Shown here: piece by piece, positions 6,676 to 14,479 of the stretch
Layout: the number at the start of each line of letters is the position of its first letter
How positions within the stretch are numbered: the stretch's first letter is position 1
Source: Eisenbergiella sp963559585
GTDB taxonomy: Bacteria > Bacillota > Clostridia > Lachnospirales > Lachnospiraceae
NCBI GenBank assembly: GCA_963559585.1
Contig: CAUWLJ010000024.1
Location: 1 to 38,901, forward strand
Direction of reading: 5' to 3'
DNA: 38,901 nucleotides
Notes under the pieces: generated by a model
The model's database searches: none
What the model saw: only the letters and a program-made list of their open reading frames with translations
Told to the model about the DNA's origin: nothing
Translations under genes and position numbers: made by a program

Positions 6676-8112
6676 ATGAGTACGAAGGAACCCTTTTCAA
6701 ACCGCCCGGTCTATATGAATGAGAAGAACAACCTCCTTGAGATCGAGGAGCATATGTACATCCTGGATGATGTGGAGAAGCCAAACGTATTCCGCAACAT
6801 GTTTCCCTATTCAGAGATTCCGAAGATCCCTTTTAACGACAGGATTGTGCCCCACAATATGCCTAAGGAGATCTGGATCACGGACACCACCTTCCGGGAC
6901 GGACAGCAGTCCCGTGCGCCTTATACCACGGAGCAGATCGTGACCATCTACGATTACCTTCACCGCCTGGGAGGGCCCAACGGGATGGTGCGGGCCTGTG
7001 AATTTTTCCTGTACAGCAAGAAGGACCGGGATGCGGTCTACAAATGTATGGAGAGAGGCTACCAGTTCCCGGAGGTGACCAGCTGGATACGCGCAAGCAG
7101 GGAGGATTTCAAGCTGGTGAAGGAGATCGGCATGAAGGAGACGGGCATTCTGGTGAGCTGCTCCGATTACCACATTTTCATGAAGCTGAAAATGACCCGC
7201 AGACAGGCGATGGAGCACTACCTGAGCGTGATCCGGGAGTGTCTGGAGGAGGGGATCAGCCCCCGCTGCCATCTGGAGGATATTACCAGAGCGGATATTT
7301 ACGGATATGTGGTTCCCTTCTGCCATGAGCTGATGAAGCTGATGGAGGAGTACCGGATTCCCATTAAGATCCGGGCCTGCGATACCATGGGCTACGGCGT
7401 GAACTATCCCGGCGCGGTGATTCCCAGGAGTGTGCCCGGCATCATCTATGCCATCCACACCCATGCGGGAGTGCCCCATTCCCTGATCGAGTGGCACGGC
7501 CATAATGATTTCTACAAGGCGGTTGCCAACTCCACCACCGCCTGGCTGTACGGCAGCTCCGGCGTGAACGCTTCTCTGTTCGGCATCGGGGAGCGTACCG
7601 GAAATACGCCTCTGGAGGCAATGGTCTTTGAATATGCCCAGTTAAAGGGCCATCTGAACGGCATGGACACCAGGGTGATCACCGAGCTGGCGGAGTATTA
7701 TGAGAAGGAGATCGGCTATCACATCCCGGAGAGGACGCCCTTTGTGGGTAAGAACTTTAACGTGACCCGTGCAGGCATCCATGCGGACGGCCTTCTGAAA
7801 AACGAAGAAATTTACAATATTTTTGATACGGATAAATTTCTGAACCGTCCGGTGATCTGCGCCGTGTCCAATACCTCCGGTCTGGCAGGCATCGCCCACT
7901 GGATCAACACCTATTTTAAATTGAAAGGGCAGGAGCAGGTGGACAAGAATTCCGCGCTGGTGCATGAGGTGAAGCGCTGGGTGGACGAGGAATATGCAGG
8001 GGGCCGTGTGACCGTGCTGACGGACGGCGAGCTGATTCAGGTGATAAAGGAAGCCTGTGAGAAGCTGGGAATTGCCCTGGGCGGTCAGGCTGGAGAAGGG
8101 AATCATGAGTGA
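6676..8112 (+). CDS. HMGL-family acyltransferase, probable Re-citrate synthase
   Basis: TIM-barrel enzyme of the isopropylmalate/homocitrate synthase family (478 aa). Seen: ITDTTFRDGQQSRAP (metal-binding Arg-Asp near residue 76), HGHNDF (second metal-site motif) and GIGERTGNTPLEAM, with no C-terminal LeuA regulatory domain. The N-terminal extension (LLEIEEHMYILDDVEKPNVFRNMFPY) and the lack of leucine genes argue against LeuA. A close link to isocitrate dehydrogenase suggests Re-citrate synthase, the Clostridium kluyveri type that condenses oxaloacetate and acetyl-CoA. Homocitrate synthase is the main alternative. ATG 6676 follows AAAGGAGAG; a TTG at 6658 is in frame but lies before the ribosome site. 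The stop overlaps the start of the GntR gene. No aconitase is in the window. Confidence 0.8.
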   Translation: MSTKEPFSNRPVYMNEKNNLLEIEEHMYILDDVEKPNVFRNMFPYSEIPKIPFNDRIVPHNMPKEIWITDTTFRDGQQSRAPYTTEQIVTIYDYLHRLGGPNGMVRACEFFLYSKKDRDAVYKCMERGYQFPEVTSWIRASREDFKLVKEIGMKETGILVSCSDYHIFMKLKMTRRQAMEHYLSVIRECLEEGISPRCHLEDITRADIYGYVVPFCHELMKLMEEYRIPIKIRACDTMGYGVNYPGAVIPRSVPGIIYAIHTHAGVPHSLIEWHGHNDFYKAVANSTTAWLYGSSGVNASLFGIGERTGNTPLEAMVFEYAQLKGHLNGMDTRVITELAEYYEKEIGYHIPERTPFVGKNFNVTRAGIHADGLLKNEEIYNIFDTDKFLNRPVICAVSNTSGLAGIAHWINTYFKLKGQEQVDKNSALVHEVKRWVDEEYAGGRVTVLTDGELIQVIKEACEKLGIALGGQAGEGNHE

Positions 8113-8818
8113 AAAGGAAAAGATTGCCGCGAGAGCGCAGGCGGCCGGGGAGACGGCAGACCGTTATTCTCTGAGAGGACGGGTTTATCATAGGCTGAGG
8201 GATGAGATTTTAAACGGGGCCTACCAGGAGATGGAGGAGCTGAAGGAGGCGGCCATAGCCAGTGAGATGGGTGTGAGCCGGACTCCGGTGCGGGAGGCCT
8301 TCCGCCAGCTGGAGCTGGAGGGACTTCTCACCATCATTCCCAACAAGGGAGCCTATGTGACGGGCATAACGGTAAAGGATGTGAAGGATATTTACGCCAT
8401 CCGCTCCCTGCTGGAGGGGCTTTGCGCCAGATGGGCCACGGAGCACATCACCAAAGAGCAGATGGAGGAGATGGAGGAAAACATATATCTCTCCCAGTAC
8501 CATGCCGGAAAGGGCCATGCGGAGCAGCTCACAGAGCTGGACAACCGTTTTCATGAGATTCTGTACGAGGCTTCAAACAGCAAGATGCTCAAGCACGTGC
8601 TCAGCGAGTTCCACGAATATGTGCTCCGCGTCCGCAGGAGAACCCTGTCCGACGACGCCAGAGGGGTGCAGTCCAATGAGGAGCACCGCCGGATCATGGA
8701 GGCCATCCGCCAGTCAGACGCCGATCTGGCAGAGCAGCTGGCAAACGCGCATATCAAAAAGGCATATACAAATATGGTAAAAAGAGGACTGTATGAGGCC
8801 TACGAGGAAGAAGGCTGA
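8105..8818 (+). CDS. GntR-family regulator, FCD (FadR) type
   Basis: 237-residue repressor/activator. The N-terminal winged helix (about residues 22-90) has VYHRLRDEILNGAY...LKEAAIASEMGVSRTPVREAFRQLELEGLLTIIPNKGAYV, a classic GntR HTH. The C-terminal half is the helical FCD ligand-binding domain, with DIYAIRSLLEGLCARWA, the metal-type LDNRFHEIL and EEHRRIMEAI motifs. ATG 8105 overlaps the last 8 bases of the synthase gene and follows GGAGAAGGG, so translation is probably coupled; an in-frame ATG at 8057 lies inside the synthase. It probably binds the palindrome at 6617-6628. The ligand may be citrate or another organic acid, which is a guess from context. Confidence 0.93.
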   Translation: MSEKEKIAARAQAAGETADRYSLRGRVYHRLRDEILNGAYQEMEELKEAAIASEMGVSRTPVREAFRQLELEGLLTIIPNKGAYVTGITVKDVKDIYAIRSLLEGLCARWATEHITKEQMEEMEENIYLSQYHAGKGHAEQLTELDNRFHEILYEASNSKMLKHVLSEFHEYVLRVRRRTLSDDARGVQSNEEHRRIMEAIRQSDADLAEQLANAHIKKAYTNMVKRGLYEAYEEEG

Positions 8819-8840
8819 ACGGAAAAATGGAGATAGTGTG

Positions 8841-8992
8841 AACAATAAGCCTGATGGCTTATTGTTTCACCGCCAAACAGGTTTGACTGGCTATTTGTGC
8901 CGGAGCGTCACAAATAGCAAGGATGGCAGAAGAAAAATTGCATTCGCAGTTTTTCTCCGCCTCGTCGCTTACGCTCCAGAATGGAGATTAAT
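8841..8992 (+). promoter_or_regulatory. Multi-hairpin leader (family C, copy 1) of icd
   Basis: The icd 5' region folds locally into a series of hairpins: AACAATAAGCC/GGCTTATTGTT (8841-8866), GCTATTTGTG...CACAAATAGC (8890-8918, 29 bases), AGAAAAA..TTTTTCT (8931-8956, 26 bases) and the CGCTTACGCTCC-AGAAT-GGAG cassette (8965-8986), then ATG 8993. The nnr leader has the same 29- and 26-base hairpins with different arm sequences but kept pairing. The first hairpin may also end GntR transcription. No clear promoter is seen, so icd may be read from upstream. Confidence 0.65.
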
Positions 8993-10207
8993 ATGGAAAA
9001 AATCAGAATGACCACACCGCTGGTGGAGATGGACGGAGACGAGATGACCCGGATCCTGTGGAAGATGATCAAGGAGGAGCTTCTGCTTCCTTTTATTGAT
9101 TTGAAAACCGAGTATTACGATCTGGGGCTGGAGCACCGCAACGAGACAAACGATCAGGTGACGGTGGAATCCGCGGAGGCTGCGAAGAAGTACGGCGTTG
9201 CCGTAAAATGCGCCACCATCACTCCCAACGCGGCCCGTATGAGCGAGTACAATCTGAAGGAAATGTGGAAAAGCCCCAACGGAACCATCCGTGCGATCCT
9301 GGACGGAACCGTGTTCCGTGCGCCCATCGTGGTAAAGGGGATCGAGCCCTGCGTGAGAAACTGGGAGAAGCCCATCACCATCGCCCGCCACGCCTACGGG
9401 GATGTATACAAGAACGTGGAAATGAAGATCGACAGGCCCGGAAAGGCGGAGCTTGTTTTCACGGACGGGGATGGAAAGGAAAGCCGGGAGACCATTTTTG
9501 ATTTCAAACAGCCCGGCATCATCCAGGGCGTGCACAATACGGAGGCCTCCATCACAAGCTTTGCCCGGGCCTGCTTCCAGTACGCGGTGAGCACCAGACA
9601 GGATCTGTGGTTTGGAAGCAAGGATACCATTTCCAAGAAGTACGACCACACCTTCAAGGATATCTTCCAGGAGATCTATGAGAAGGAATACAAGGATCAA
9701 TTCCAGGAGCTTGGGCTGGAATACTTCTACAGCCTGATCGACGACATTGTGGCCCGCATCATGAAGGCAAAGGGCGGCTTCATCTGGGCCTGCAAAAACT
9801 ATGACGGAGATGTGATGAGCGACATGGTTTCCTCCGCCTTCGGCTCTCTGGCCATGATGACCTCCGTGCTGGTATCTCCCCAGGGTGTGTATGAGTACGA
9901 GGCGGCCCATGGAACGGTGCAGAGGCACTACTACAAGTACCTGAAGGGCGAGGAGACCTCCACCAACCCGGTAGCCACCATTTTTGCCTGGACAGGAGCC
10001 CTCAGGAAAAGAGGGGAGCTGGATGCCATCCCGGAGCTTGGCGCTTTCGCCGACAGGCTGGAGAAGGCTGTGCTTACCACCATAGAGAGCGGCAGCATGA
10101 CGAAGGATCTGGCGCTGATCACCTCCCTGAAGGCTGTGAAGGTGTTGAACAGCCTGGAGTTTATCAGGGCGATACGGGAGAAGCTGAACGGCTGGAAGGA
10201 ATATTGA
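8993..10207 (+). CDS. icd: NADP-dependent isocitrate dehydrogenase
   Basis: Oxidative decarboxylation of isocitrate to 2-oxoglutarate with NADP+. 404 residues, of the type II (eukaryotic-like, homodimeric) family. Visible signatures: MEKIRMTTPLVEMDGDEMTR at the N-terminus, the substrate loop KSPNGTIRAILDGTVFR, the metal site region DDIVARIMKAKGGFIWACKNYDGDV, and YEYEAAHGTVQRHYYKYLKGEETSTNP in the cofactor region. An ATG at 8981 is in frame but lies before the GGAG at 8983-8986, so 8993 is the start. With the synthase at 6676 it gives an oxidative branch to glutamate precursors, lacking only aconitase. The leader is a structured repeat. Confidence 0.97.
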   Translation: MEKIRMTTPLVEMDGDEMTRILWKMIKEELLLPFIDLKTEYYDLGLEHRNETNDQVTVESAEAAKKYGVAVKCATITPNAARMSEYNLKEMWKSPNGTIRAILDGTVFRAPIVVKGIEPCVRNWEKPITIARHAYGDVYKNVEMKIDRPGKAELVFTDGDGKESRETIFDFKQPGIIQGVHNTEASITSFARACFQYAVSTRQDLWFGSKDTISKKYDHTFKDIFQEIYEKEYKDQFQELGLEYFYSLIDDIVARIMKAKGGFIWACKNYDGDVMSDMVSSAFGSLAMMTSVLVSPQGVYEYEAAHGTVQRHYYKYLKGEETSTNPVATIFAWTGALRKRGELDAIPELGAFADRLEKAVLTTIESGSMTKDLALITSLKAVKVLNSLEFIRAIREKLNGWKEY

Positions 10208-10332
10208 AAAGTACTATACTGTGTGACAGATCAAAATGCTGCGGTGTCTGAGCCGGACAGAGTATGGAGATACAGCCTGGTATTTACCGTACCGGCGAAT
10301 GCCGGTCATGGTAACAGTTCATCTCCGCCCTA

Positions 10333-10362
10333 TTTACAAACCCGCTAAAGCCGTGCTAAAAT
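10333..10362 (+). promoter_or_regulatory. Likely promoter of the gtrA-type gene
   Basis: TTTACA (10333-10338), 18 bases, TAAAAT (10357-10362) preceded by TGC (extended -10). Upstream, 10285-10318 has a palindrome (CCGGCGAATGCCGG inside TTACC/GGTAA arms) that may end icd and carries the GGTAACAGTTCA word of the A-type repeats. Confidence 0.5.
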
Positions 10363-10424
10363 GTTCCCTGCGTGAAAAAAAGCCAGACGAAGGAAACAGC
10401 CGGTTTTCCGGTATGGAGGAAAAG

Positions 10425-10823
10425 ATGAGAAAATTAGTGGAACAGATTTTGAAATTCGGAGTGGTGGGGTTTGTCTGCTTCTTTATTGATTACGGGATCA
10501 TGGTGGCCCTTACGGAGCTGTGCGGCGTGGATTCCACGATTTCCAGCGGGATCTCTTTTTCCGTGTCGGTGATCGTCAACTATATTTTGAGCATTACCGT
10601 GGTGTTTGACGCGGATAAGGAGGCCAGCAAAGGCGTACAGTTTGTGATCTTCCTGGTGCTCAGCATCATCGGGCTGGGCATCAATACGCTGATCATGTGG
10701 GCAGGCACGACCGTGCTGGATCAGTACATGGAACGGTCCTATATGCTGGTGAAGATCGTGGCTACGGCGGTGGTGATGGTCTACAATTTTATTAGCCGGA
10801 AGATTTTTATTGAGAAGCACTGA
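10425..10823 (+). CDS. GtrA-family membrane protein
   Basis: 132 residues with four predicted membrane helices: about residues 8-30 (FGVVGFVCFFIDYGIMVAL), 38-58 (ISSGISFSVSVIVNYILSI), 72-95 (VIFLVLSIIGLGINTLIMWA) and 105-126 (LVKIVATAVVMVYNFISRK). The pattern QILKFGVVGFVCFFIDYG and VMVYNFISRKIFI is typical of GtrA proteins, thought to move or present lipid-linked sugars for cell-surface glycosylation. ATG 10425 follows GGAGGA. It stands alone between icd and a minus-strand gene. No glycosyltransferase lies directly next to it, so its substrate is unknown. Confidence 0.88.
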   Translation: MRKLVEQILKFGVVGFVCFFIDYGIMVALTELCGVDSTISSGISFSVSVIVNYILSITVVFDADKEASKGVQFVIFLVLSIIGLGINTLIMWAGTTVLDQYMERSYMLVKIVATAVVMVYNFISRKIFIEKH

Positions 10824-10839
10824 GCGTGAAAAAAGCTGC

Positions 10840-10874
10840 CGCAATCCCGTCATTTTAAGCCGGCGGGATTGCGT
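10840..10874 (-). terminator. Terminator of the truncated GNAT gene
   Basis: CGCAATCCCG (10840-10849) and CGGGATTGCG (10865-10874) form a perfect 10-bp stem; on the minus strand it is followed after a few bases by CTTTTTTC. One arm encodes the last residues (RNPAG) of the truncated protein. Confidence 0.6.
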
Positions 10875-11200
10875 CCGAAAGCCTGTTCAACCGCAAGCCC
10901 CAGCTCCGCGCGATGCTTTACCTTATTTTCCCCAATGCCGTCCACATTTGCAGTTCCAACGATGCGTCCGTCAACAACAGCACAAAGATAAACCGACCTG
11001 TCGGAGCACTCCTTTTCAGTCAAGCACTGTTTTTCAAATTCTGCATCAAAAGAGGCTTCGTCCCTGTACGAGGATAAAAAATCTGTCTGCTCATGAGTGA
11101 GAAGAAAAACATCTAAAACCTCCTGGGCATCGTCACCGGAAGCGCTTCTAATGAACCCCTTCTTATTATTTTTCAGAAATATGTTTTTTGCGTACTTCAT
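10850..11200 (-). pseudogene. GNAT acetyltransferase, C-terminal half missing
   Basis: The 116 residues match the first half of a GNAT N-acetyltransferase: IRSASGDDAQEVLDVFLL (first strand and helix), CAVVDGRIVGTANVDGI (central strands) and HRAELGLAVEQAF (strand 4). The expected continuation, the acetyl-CoA loop of the type W/GxGIGxxL and the last helices, is absent. After AF the frame runs GRNPAGLK and stops inside a terminator hairpin. A deletion joining the middle of the gene to its own terminator explains this best. Without the pyrophosphate loop the protein should be inactive. It follows the ABC-F gene on the same strand. Confidence 0.75.
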
Positions 11201-11281
11201 TACCTGCTTATCTCCTTCAGAATTTTTAAAATTCCCTTACTCTGCCTGGCTTATGGGAACGGCATTCCTATGCTGCCGGCC

Positions 11282-13279
11282 CTATTCCGACAGCTCCTCC
11301 CATTCCTCCATTAATTCAAGCAGCCTGGCATCCGCATCCTCCTTTTCCCTGGACAGCTCCTGAAGCCGGGGGACGTTGGTGCAGACCTCCGGAAGAACCA
11401 TTTCTTCTTCGATCTGGGAAATGCGCTCCTCCAGACGGGAGATGGCTTCCTCGCACCGGCGGATGGCATTTTCCTTTTTGCGCTGTGCCGCCTGCGCCTC
11501 CTTCTGGCTTTTCCAGTCCTGCTTCTGGGCGGATTGAGAGGCGGGAGCGTCTGAGACGGAAGCCGTATTCCATGCGGCGGAGGGGAGGGCGTTTGTGCCG
11601 TCCTTCAGGCGGGCCGGGCTGGAGCCGCTTCCGTTTCCTGCTGCCGCGGCGGAATCCATACCGGTTCCCGCAAGCTCCGCCTTTTTCTCCAGATAATAGT
11701 CATAATTGCCCTGATAGACCGTGAGTGCTCCGTTTTCCAGCTCCAGGATGCGGGTGGCCGTCCTGTTGATGAAATATCGGTCGTGGGAGACGTAGAGCAC
11801 GGTTCCGCTATAGCTGTTCAGCGCGTCCTCCAGAATCTCCTTGCTGGCGATGTCCAGATGGTTGGTGGGCTCGTCCAGGATCAGGAAATTGGCCTCGGAG
11901 AGCATCAGCTTTGCCAGGGATACCCGGCCCCGCTCACCGCCGGAGAGCATTTTTACCTGCTTGAATACGTCCTCCCCGGTGAAAAGGAAGGCGGCCAGAA
12001 CGTTGCGGATCTCCGTGTTGGTGAGGGCCGGATAGTCGTCGGAGATTTCCTGGAAAATGGTTTTGTCAGGATGCAGGACGTGGTGCTCCTGGTCATAGTA
12101 GCCGATATGTACCTTGCTTCCGATGGTGATTTTTCCCGCGTCGGCCTGGGCCAGATCGTTGATGATCTTTAAAATCGTGGTCTTGCCCGTTCCGTTATCG
12201 CCGATGATGGCCACATGCTCCCCCCGCTTTAAGAAAAAGGAAAGCTCTGTAAAAAGCGTCTGCCTGCCGTAGGCTTTGGCAAGCCCCTCCACGGTGAGCA
12301 CGTCGTTTCCGCTCATTACGCGGGGATGCAGCTCCATGTGCATATCGTCCCGTACCTGGGAGGGCTTATCCAGCACATCCATTTTCTGCAGCATCTTTTC
12401 CCGGCTTTCCGCCCTGCGGATGGATTTTTCCCGGTTGAAGGAGCGCAGCTTTTCGATTACGGCCTCCTGGCGGCGGATCTCCTGCTGCTGGTTCATGTAG
12501 GCGTGCCACTGGGCGGCGCGGAGCTGTTCCTTTTTCACCGCATAGTCCGAGTAGTTCCCGGAAAAGACGCCGGCCCTTCCGCCGTCCAGCTCCACCACCT
12601 TTGTGGCGATCTTGTCCAGAAAATACCGGTCATGGGAGACGATGAGCACCGCGCCCCGGTAGTTGACCAGATAGGTTTCCAGCCAGGAGATGGAAGCCAT
12701 GTCCAGATGGTTGGTAGGCTCGTCCAGGATGATCAGATCCGGCTGGGTGAGAAGCAGACGGCCCAGTGCCACCCGTGTCTTCTGCCCGCCGGAGAGGGCG
12801 CCGGTCTTTTTCCCGAAGTCCTCCTCCGCAAAGCCCAGGCCCTTCAGCACGCCCACCACCTCGCTTCGGCAGCTGTAGCCGTTTTTCTGCTCAAACTGGT
12901 GGGTGTAGAGGGAATAGCGCTCCATCAGGGCTTCCAGCTCCTCTCCCTGGACGTGCTTCATCTGCTCCTCGCAGCTCCGGATCGTTTCCTCCAGTGTGAG
13001 CACGTCCCTTTTTACCTCCAGAAGCTCTTCGTAGATGGAACGGTCTCCATCCACAGCCGCATTCTGGGCCAGGTAGCCGAAACTCTTTTCCTTTCCCACT
13101 ACCACCTGCCCCTGGTCAGGCTCCAGCTCCCCCACCAGGATCTTAAGGAGAGTGGTCTTGCCTGCTCCGTTGATGCCCACAATGGCCACCTTTTCGTAAT
13201 CTTCTATATGAAAAGAGCAGTCCTTGAAAATGGTTTTTTCATGAAAACTCTTTGATACGTTCTGACAGTCTAAAATCAT
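11282..13279 (-). CDS. ABC-F family ATPase (translation factor / ribosome-binding type)
   Basis: Two ABC domains in one 665-residue chain with no membrane segments. Domain 1 has GINGAGKTTLLKIL, LSGGQKTRVALGRLLL and LIILDEPTNHLDMASISWLE. Domain 2 has GDNGTGKTTILKII, LSGGERGRVSLAKLML and LILDEPTNHLDIASKEILE. The charged linker between them (EIRRQEAVIEKLRSFNREKSIRRAESREK) is the P-site tRNA interaction motif region. A Ser/Ala-rich spacer and a C-terminal coiled coil (RKKENAIRRCEEAISRLEERISQIEEEM) follow, as in YdiF/Uup-type members. ABC-F proteins act on stalled ribosomes, and some give antibiotic resistance; this layout looks more like a housekeeping member. The start is supported by GTGAGG in the same hairpin cassette that precedes leuS. 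Confidence 0.95.
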   Translation of the reverse strand: MILDCQNVSKSFHEKTIFKDCSFHIEDYEKVAIVGINGAGKTTLLKILVGELEPDQGQVVVGKEKSFGYLAQNAAVDGDRSIYEELLEVKRDVLTLEETIRSCEEQMKHVQGEELEALMERYSLYTHQFEQKNGYSCRSEVVGVLKGLGFAEEDFGKKTGALSGGQKTRVALGRLLLTQPDLIILDEPTNHLDMASISWLETYLVNYRGAVLIVSHDRYFLDKIATKVVELDGGRAGVFSGNYSDYAVKKEQLRAAQWHAYMNQQQEIRRQEAVIEKLRSFNREKSIRRAESREKMLQKMDVLDKPSQVRDDMHMELHPRVMSGNDVLTVEGLAKAYGRQTLFTELSFFLKRGEHVAIIGDNGTGKTTILKIINDLAQADAGKITIGSKVHIGYYDQEHHVLHPDKTIFQEISDDYPALTNTEIRNVLAAFLFTGEDVFKQVKMLSGGERGRVSLAKLMLSEANFLILDEPTNHLDIASKEILEDALNSYSGTVLYVSHDRYFINRTATRILELENGALTVYQGNYDYYLEKKAELAGTGMDSAAAAGNGSGSSPARLKDGTNALPSAAWNTASVSDAPASQSAQKQDWKSQKEAQAAQRKKENAIRRCEEAISRLEERISQIEEEMVLPEVCTNVPRLQELSREKEDADARLLELMEEWEELSE

Positions 13280-13284
13280 GTTTT

Positions 13285-13309
13285 CCTCACATTCTGCCGC
13301 GTCTGCGGC
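13285..13309 (-). promoter_or_regulatory. Hairpin plus Shine-Dalgarno leader cassette of the ABC-F gene
   Basis: On the minus strand GCCGC-AGAC-GCGGC (13309-13296) is followed by AGAATGTGAGG and ATG 13279. It is the same module as at leuS 1277-1301, with two differences in the loop and spacer only. Confidence 0.7.
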
Positions 13310-13437
13310 GTGCAGCCCGGGACAGCCTGTATGGCTGAACCGTTACCAGTTTACCGTGTCTTTCAGGGGGTGTCAAGCTACTGCTTACGGCGGCCTCAAA
13401 CACAGTGTAAGCCTGGTAACAGTTCAGAGCGCGCCCA

Positions 13438-13460
13438 CGGAGCAGCAACAGGCTGCTCCG
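13438..13460. repeat. Perfect hairpin in the ABC-F/rex spacer
   Basis: CGGAGCAGC-AACAG-GCTGCTCCG. It belongs to a run of palindromic repeat pieces filling 13310-13640, the 480-base gap between the divergent ABC-F and rex genes. No coding sequence is seen in this gap. Confidence 0.6.
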
Positions 13461-13465
13461 CAGTT

Positions 13466-13604
13466 ACTGTTCACAGCAGCCTCAAACGCCTGCCGTTTGA
13501 GGCGTAAGAACGTGATTCAGGGGTGAGCGGGCCTCTTTTGCAGCGCAAAACTTTCAATAGGCCCGCGAATGTTACCGTTCACTGGCCCGCCAGTGAACAG
13601 TAAC
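13466..13604 (+). repeat. Palindromic intergenic repeat A, copy 2
   Basis: Matches 1134-1272 through its whole length: CCTCAAAC...GTTTGAGG, GTGAGCGGGCCTCTTTT...AATAGGCCCGCGAATGTTAC and the terminal palindrome 13571-13604 (GTTACCGTTCACTGGC with its near-complement). Where copy 1 has CACCGG/CCGGTG, copy 2 has CACTGG/CCAGTG, so pairing is kept. A further degenerate arm pair (CTGTTTCACTGG...CCGGTAAACAG) follows at 13684-13712 in the rex 5' UTR. Confidence 0.8.
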
Positions 13605-13643
13605 GCTCCGCAAAACGCCCCCTCGGGGCTTTCCGCCGCGGCA

Positions 13644-13672
13644 TTGACATTATTTTAACACTTAACTATAAT
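13644..13672 (+). promoter_or_regulatory. Sigma-A promoter of rex
   Basis: TTGACA (13644-13649), exactly 17 bases, TATAAT (13667-13672): a consensus promoter. The leader to the start codon is about 80 bases and includes a repeat-A-like palindrome. Confidence 0.85.
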
Positions 13673-13760
13673 AAATAGGGTTGCTGTTTCACTGGCAGGC
13701 CGGTAAACAGTAACAGAACAGGCAGTTATCGGTCAAAACTTTTTTTGGAGGCTGGATAAA

Positions 13761-14411
13761 TTGGAAAAAGAGATTTCACAGGCAGTGATAGGGCGTCTGC
13801 CCAGGTATTTCCGTTTCCTCGGTGAACTGAAGGATCAGGGCGTGGAGCGGATTTCCTCCCAGGAGCTGAGCCGTCTGATGCATGTGACGGCCTCGCAGAT
13901 CCGGCAGGATTTCAACAATTTCGGCGGCTTTGGGCAGCAGGGATACGGCTATAACGTGGAGTACCTGTATGCGGAGATTGCCAGCATCCTGGGCCTGGAT
14001 AAGAAGCATCATCTGATCATCATAGGCGCCGGCAATCTGGGACAGGCGCTGGCCAACTACATGAATTTTGAGCGCAGGGGTTTTCTTTTTACAGGGATCT
14101 TTGATATTAACGAAGCCCTGCACGGCAGAACCATACGGGGGATAATGGTTCGCCCCATGGAAGAAATGCCTGCTTTTGTGAGGGAGAACAATATCGATAT
14201 TGCGGTGCTCACCATCCCCAAGGAGGGAGCAGTGGAAACGGCGCAGAGGCTGGTGGAGGTGGGAATCAAGGCCATCTGGAATTTTGCCCACGTGGATCTG
14301 GATGTGTCCGCAGGCGTGCAGGTGGAGAACGTCCATCTGTCCGACAGCCTGATGCGCTTATCCTACACCATCAATCAATATGAAAAGGCAAACGGCGGAC
14401 GGACGAAATAA
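13761..14411 (+). CDS. rex: Redox-sensing transcriptional repressor Rex
   Basis: 216 residues. The N-terminal winged helix (about 1-80) has ISQAVIGRLPRYFRFLGELKDQGVERISSQELSRLMHVTASQIRQDFNNFG, the Rex DNA-recognition region. The Rossmann domain follows with IIGAGNLGQALANYMNF for NADH binding and ends in the domain-swapped helix LSYTINQYE. Rex senses the NADH/NAD+ ratio and represses fermentation and NAD-regenerating genes. The start is TTG 13761 after a strong GGAGG. Downstream is nnr, which repairs damaged NAD(P)H, so redox-linked genes sit together, but an intervening repeat (14423-14570) separates them. No convincing Rex operator was found at its own promoter. Confidence 0.96.
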   Translation: MEKEISQAVIGRLPRYFRFLGELKDQGVERISSQELSRLMHVTASQIRQDFNNFGGFGQQGYGYNVEYLYAEIASILGLDKKHHLIIIGAGNLGQALANYMNFERRGFLFTGIFDINEALHGRTIRGIMVRPMEEMPAFVRENNIDIAVLTIPKEGAVETAQRLVEVGIKAIWNFAHVDLDVSAGVQVENVHLSDSLMRLSYTINQYEKANGGRTK

Positions 14412-14422
14412 GCGAAGCGGAA

Positions 14423-14478
14423 GTGTGAAAAAGTGTGCGTCTTGACGCGCATCCACAGCGGAGCGTCCTTTTTCACAC
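14423..14478. repeat. Short repeat B derivative
   Basis: GTGTGAAAAAG (14423-14433) and CTTTTTCACAC (14468-14478) are inverted ends. Inside, GTGTGCGTCTTGACGC and GCATCCACAGCGGAGCGTCC match both ends of repeat B copy 1 (4954-5044), with the middle missing. The end arms differ from those of copy 1 but stay complementary. Confidence 0.7.
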
Positions 14479-14479
14479 A

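Noticed and set aside
13650..13675. Possible Rex operator (TTAAC / TTAA words) at the rex promoter
   Set aside because: Only about half of the clostridial consensus TTGTTAA-N4-TTAACAA fits, and the AT-rich promoter explains the words.
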